From Georhizobium profundi (GTDB lineage: Bacteria > Pseudomonadota > Alphaproteobacteria > Rhizobiales > Rhizobiaceae), in the NCBI RefSeq assembly GCF_003952725.1, contig NZ_CP032509.1, positions 310,001 through 374,000 of the forward strand: 64,000 nucleotides of DNA, given 5' to 3'. The notes below the pieces were generated by a model. The model was not told where the DNA came from. It did not search any database and saw only the letters and a program-made list of their open reading frames with translations. A program made the position numbers and the translations under genes. Shown piece by piece: positions 61,029 to 64,000 of this stretch (the first letter of the stretch is position 1; each line of letters starts with the position of its first letter).

Positions 61029-62270
61029 ATGCGGAAATGGCAATGGAAGCTGAGACGCCTGTTCGAGCGGCTCTGGGTGCGGGCGGTTCTCTACTCAATT
61101 CTGGGCCTGATCACGGCCTTCGCGGCGGTCGTTCTCGATCCGCTGATTCCCGACGGCTTCGAGGATGCCGTGGGCGCAGGCGCGATCGATACGATCCTCA
61201 ACATTCTCGCAACGAGCATGCTGACGATTACCACGTTCTCGCTGACGACGATGGTGACCGCCTTCACCGCATCCACGCAGGACGTGACGCCGCGCGCAAC
61301 CCGCCTCTTGATGGCGGATACGACCACGCATTCGGTACTCGCGACCTTTATCGGCACGTTTCTCTACAGCCTGGTCGGCATCATCGTTTTGTCGATGGAG
61401 GCCTATGGCAGCGGCGGGCGGGTCGTTCTGTTCGCCGTGACGATTTTGGTCATCATCATCGTCATTGCCGCGTTGCTGCGCTGGATCGACCATCTGACGC
61501 GCCTTGGGCGGGTCAATGAAACGACGAGGACGGTGGAATTGGCGGCGCAGGACGCGTTGCAGGCCTATCACCGCGCCCCAACCATGGGTGCCGTGGAAAT
61601 TGCCGATGATGCCGTGCCCCAAAGTGCGACGCGCATCTTGGCGGATGACATCGGTTATGTCGGTCACGTCGATATGCAGCAGCTCGAAACCGTCGTTGCC
61701 GAAGCAGGGGCCATCGTAACCATTCTGGCGCGGCCCGGCACGTTCGTTCACACGGCAGAGCCACTTGTCGCCGTAATTTCGGGCAGTGTCGATGCAGACG
61801 AGGTCCGTGCCGCCTTCACCATCGGGCGCGAGCGGACCTTTGAAGAAGATCCCCTCTTCGGGCTGGCGGTGCTTTCGGAAATCGCGTCACGGGCGCTCTC
61901 GCCCGGCATCAACGATCAAGGCACGGCGCTCGACGTTCTGGGCCGAGGGGTTCGGCTGATCGCCATGTGCTCCGACAAGATCGACGAAGCTGCCGACGCG
62001 CCCGAGTTTCCCCATCTTCGGATGACGCGGCTGCCGATCGTCGAATTCCTCGACCATCTGTTTACGCCAGTCGCGCGCGACGGCGCCGAAAAATTCGAAG
62101 TTCAGGTCAAGATTCAAAAGTCGCTGGCAGCACTGATCGCAATGGACGAGCCGCTGTTTGGGGCTGCGGCACGCCATGTCTCTCGTGTATCTTTGGATCG
62201 GGCGGAGGCTACACTGACGAGTGCAGACGACATAGCTCGTGTGCGAAAGGCGGCGGCGCCGCTCAGCTGA
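61029..62270 (+). CDS. DUF2254 family membrane protein
   Basis: 413 residues. Four membrane helices in the first 165 residues (for example LYSILGLITAFAAVVLDPL and FAVTILVIIIVIAALLRWID), with the typical TITTFSLTTMVTAFTASTQDVTPRA loop, then a cytoplasmic domain (GYVGHVDMQQLETV, LARPGTFVHTAEPL, LSPGINDQGTALDVL). DUF2254 proteins have an unknown role. There is no operon partner on the same strand. Confidence 0.9.
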   Translation: MRKWQWKLRRLFERLWVRAVLYSILGLITAFAAVVLDPLIPDGFEDAVGAGAIDTILNILATSMLTITTFSLTTMVTAFTASTQDVTPRATRLLMADTTTHSVLATFIGTFLYSLVGIIVLSMEAYGSGGRVVLFAVTILVIIIVIAALLRWIDHLTRLGRVNETTRTVELAAQDALQAYHRAPTMGAVEIADDAVPQSATRILADDIGYVGHVDMQQLETVVAEAGAIVTILARPGTFVHTAEPLVAVISGSVDADEVRAAFTIGRERTFEEDPLFGLAVLSEIASRALSPGINDQGTALDVLGRGVRLIAMCSDKIDEAADAPEFPHLRMTRLPIVEFLDHLFTPVARDGAEKFEVQVKIQKSLAALIAMDEPLFGAAARHVSRVSLDRAEATLTSADDIARVRKAAAPLS

Positions 62271-62282
62271 GCGGAAAGGCCA

Positions 62283-62492
62283 TCAGCAGCCGGAATGACG
62301 GTCGCGGTTGGAACTCCGCTGGACATTCGCCATCTCGGCAGCATCCATCTTGCGGAGCAGGTCCACCATTGCGTCAGGAGTTCCCTCCGGGACGCGGAAC
62401 GAGTCCATGCCGGCGAGAAGGCGCCGGTTCGGGCTCGTCTGGATCTGGTGAAGGACGACGTCTTCGAGACGCAGCCCACGAACATTGCTCAT
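62283..62492 (-). CDS. Small hypothetical protein
   Basis: 69 residues from the ATG at 62492 (MSNVRGLRLEDVVLHQIQTS). A helical acidic/hydrophobic segment follows (AMVDLLRKMDAAEMANVQ) and an Arg-rich end. AAGG lies about 12 bases upstream, a little far. No family is known. It may also be a chance frame; the reading is supported only by base composition and the ribosome-binding-like site. The 238 bases to the protease gene (62493–62730) show no further gene. Confidence 0.4.
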   Translation of the reverse strand: MSNVRGLRLEDVVLHQIQTSPNRRLLAGMDSFRVPEGTPDAMVDLLRKMDAAEMANVQRSSNRDRHSGC

Positions 62493-62730
62493 TTGGTTGT
62501 GCCGCCTTGGGATTGTTACTCGACAAACACCAGCCGATTGGATTGGTTCCACCGATCCACAACAGTTTGGCAGACAAATTGTCGCTGGTGGAACCGCGGC
62601 GTCTATTCTAATCGCCCAGGCGTCAACGTTTCGTAAACGCATTCGAAATCAAGCAGATAGTTTTGGCGCCATCCGCTGAGGTGCTGCGGCGGGCACAAGC
62701 TGCGCCCGCGGAAAACCTGCGTCGCTTCGA

Positions 62731-63345
62731 CTACTGAAGCGCGCCGACCAGGACGTCGGTGGAGTTCTCGATCGAAACCCAGCGACCGGTGTGGAAGGAC
62801 GCCTGGCGCTTGAGGAAGACGTAAGATGTTTCGCTCCAGAGCTGCACCTCGTCGGAGAGGTTATCCAGAACGTAGTCGCCCTTGGACGTCCGCAGCGTAA
62901 GAACGGCGTGCCCCTCGCCATCGGCCTTGCGGACGACAGTGATGAGGAGATCCGAAGCGGAGAAGCCGCGCTCCATCAACATCAGGCGCTTCAGAAGAGC
63001 GTAGTCTTCGCAATCGCCTTCGAGATCGGGATAGGACCAGTGCTCTTCGATGCCGTGCATTTCCATGTCGGTGCGGGGCACGATAGTGCTGTTCACCGCG
63101 AGGTTGACTTCCCGCACGACTTCCCAGCCGTAGTCAGTGATATCCGGCGCACGGCTGGCCGTGGTGCGGATGGCGCATTCCGAATAATGCCGGCGACAGA
63201 AATCGTAATGACCGATAGGCTGTGACGTCAAAGGGCCGGTGATCATCGACCGGGACGGCTCGGCCTCGGCGTTTGCCGACGGCAGGGCCAGGGAAACGAA
63301 GCCGGCCATGGCAATGGCTGCTCCAATTCTCGCAATCGTCAGCAC
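62731..63345 (-). CDS. Transglutaminase-like cysteine protease (BTLCP family)
   Basis: 204 residues. A signal peptide (MLTIARIGAAIAMAGFVSL, cleavage near ANAEA) leads to a BTLCP (PF06035) domain: the catalytic Cys is in LEGDCEDYALLKRLML, His in GHAVLTLRT and Asp in YVLDNLSDE. Family members are periplasmic and widespread in Alphaproteobacteria; LapG of the biofilm adhesin system is a relative that cleaves surface adhesins, but no LapD or adhesin is near. The start appears to be GTG at 63345, which gives a proper signal peptide; an ATG 12 residues later would leave too short a one. Confidence 0.88.
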   Translation of the reverse strand: MLTIARIGAAIAMAGFVSLALPSANAEAEPSRSMITGPLTSQPIGHYDFCRRHYSECAIRTTASRAPDITDYGWEVVREVNLAVNSTIVPRTDMEMHGIEEHWSYPDLEGDCEDYALLKRLMLMERGFSASDLLITVVRKADGEGHAVLTLRTSKGDYVLDNLSDEVQLWSETSYVFLKRQASFHTGRWVSIENSTDVLVGALQ

Positions 63346-63508
63346 CGTTGGTCGCCCCGCCTCAGCATCATCGTTAACAAACAGTTAAAATTGGTGATGA
63401 TGCAAAGTCAATCGGGCCAACCCCCGCGATTGCAGTTATGGTTACCGGCCAAGCTTGGTTGTGTCTTCAGCGCTACAGTTCGTCAGGACGTGGTTTCGTG
63501 ATCGCCTC

Positions 63509-64000
63509 TCAATGGCCGCCGGCGATGAGATCGTTGAGCGCCTTCAGCATTCGGCCGATATCGGCCGGGCGCGACAGGCGATGGTCGCCATCGCGTACCA
63601 GGGTAAGGACGACATCGTCTGCCGGGAGGTGTTCCATCAGCCGCAAGGCGTGGGCATAGGGCACATCCGGGTCCTGCATTCCCTGAATGATCGTGACAGG
63701 ACATCCGGTGTCGATGACACCATTCAGAACGCTGTTTGCACGGCCATCCTCGATCAGAGCACGGGTGTAGACATTCGGGTCCGGGCCGTAGGGTGTCGGT
63801 TCCTCGAAACGGCCTTTTTCGGAAAGATCCGCGCGTTGGGCATCGGTGAGGCCAGGCTCGATGAGTTCGGCGGTGAAATCAGGCGCCGGTGCGAGAAGAA
63901 GCATGCCTGCCAAACGGCCCGCATCACCGCGTTGCTTCAGGGCCTTTGCCATGAGAAGTGCAATCCAGCCGCCCATGGACGAGCCGACCAGGATCTGAGG
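63509..64000 (-). CDS. Alpha/beta hydrolase, 5' end beyond window
   Basis: The last 163 residues are in the window. The nucleophile elbow GSSMGG is at the very edge (ILVGSSMGGW), followed by LLLAPAPDF. An Asp-containing strand (VTIIQGMQDPDVPYAHAL) and the catalytic His in LVRDGDHRLSR complete the Ser–Asp–His triad. It resembles short-chain alpha/beta hydrolases with a palmitoyl-thioesterase-like form. Start and N-terminus lie beyond base 64000. Confidence 0.85.
   Translation of the reverse strand, partial: PQILVGSSMGGWIALLMAKALKQRGDAGRLAGMLLLAPAPDFTAELIEPGLTDAQRADLSEKGRFEEPTPYGPDPNVYTRALIEDGRANSVLNGVIDTGCPVTIIQGMQDPDVPYAHALRLMEHLPADDVVLTLVRDGDHRLSRPADIGRMLKALNDLIAGGH

Noticed and set aside
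1..64000. tRNA, rRNA, CRISPR array, integrase or transposase genes
   Set aside because: Looked for by eye on both strands; none with a convincing structure or motif.

Overview
The window is chromosomal DNA of a GC-rich alphaproteobacterium, most likely of the order Hyphomicrobiales (Rhizobiales). The signs are the infB–ylxR/L7Ae–nusA–rimP block, a BTLCP transglutaminase-like protease, an HWE histidine kinase, a TIGR02281-type aspartic protease, a cyanide-insensitive-type bd oxidase and an intergenic element resembling rhizobial mosaic repeats. Species cannot be fixed from the sequence alone. I see no tRNA, rRNA, CRISPR array, transposase or integrase.

Layout. (1) 1–7140: a catabolic cluster with a GntR regulator, two SDR dehydrogenases, a metallo-beta-lactamase-fold hydrolase, a PLP aminotransferase, a VOC–bicupin fusion, a well-conserved kynureninase and an EamA transporter. 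(2) 7157–13581: polA, two small envelope genes, an AGCS amino-acid:cation symporter and an AAC(3)-I-like acetyltransferase. (3) 13582–17416: a gene-poor stretch with a 17-bp inverted repeat, then a visibly AT-richer block holding a tightly coupled three-gene operon (membrane-anchored receiver-like protein, candidate ADP-ribosyltransferase-fold protein, unknown protein) and two small hypothetical genes. (4) 17598–30138: the translation/RNA block pnp, rpsO, (HWE kinase), truB, rbfA, infB, ylxR, nusA, rimP, all on the minus strand, with a promoter and an apparent attenuator in front of rimP. (5) 30314–33642: an ABC exporter coupled to dapB, then slyX and a thioesterase. (6) 33831–40749: a nucleoside uptake and salvage operon (BMP-type ABC transporter, cdd, purine nucleoside phosphorylase, deoC, deoA). 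(7) 40770–42104: an aspartic protease and upp. (8) 42191–51041: a TRAP-transporter operon with a glutamine-synthetase-like ligase, aldehyde dehydrogenase, iron alcohol dehydrogenase and an N-formylglutamate-amidohydrolase-family enzyme, divergent from an RpiR regulator. (9) 51146–55241: rsmI, yraN, gshB, comM. (10) 55558–64000: an exported nucleosidase-family protein, phhA with an Lrp/AsnC regulator, cioAB, a small SinR/Cas2-like protein, a DUF2254 membrane protein, a BTLCP protease and a truncated alpha/beta hydrolase.

How they work together. The operon at 42191–50132 reads as a complete gamma-glutamylation route: uptake by TRAP, glutamylation of an amine or amino alcohol, oxidation of alcohol to aldehyde to acid, then amide cleavage to release glutamate. 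The cluster at 1–7140 looks like a kynureninase-centred degradation route whose substrate is unknown, because no tryptophan dioxygenase or formamidase is present here. The best candidate for an undescribed system is the coupled receiver/ART-like/unknown operon at 14500–16628, which has the architecture expected of a sensor–effector defence or toxin module. That function is inference only.
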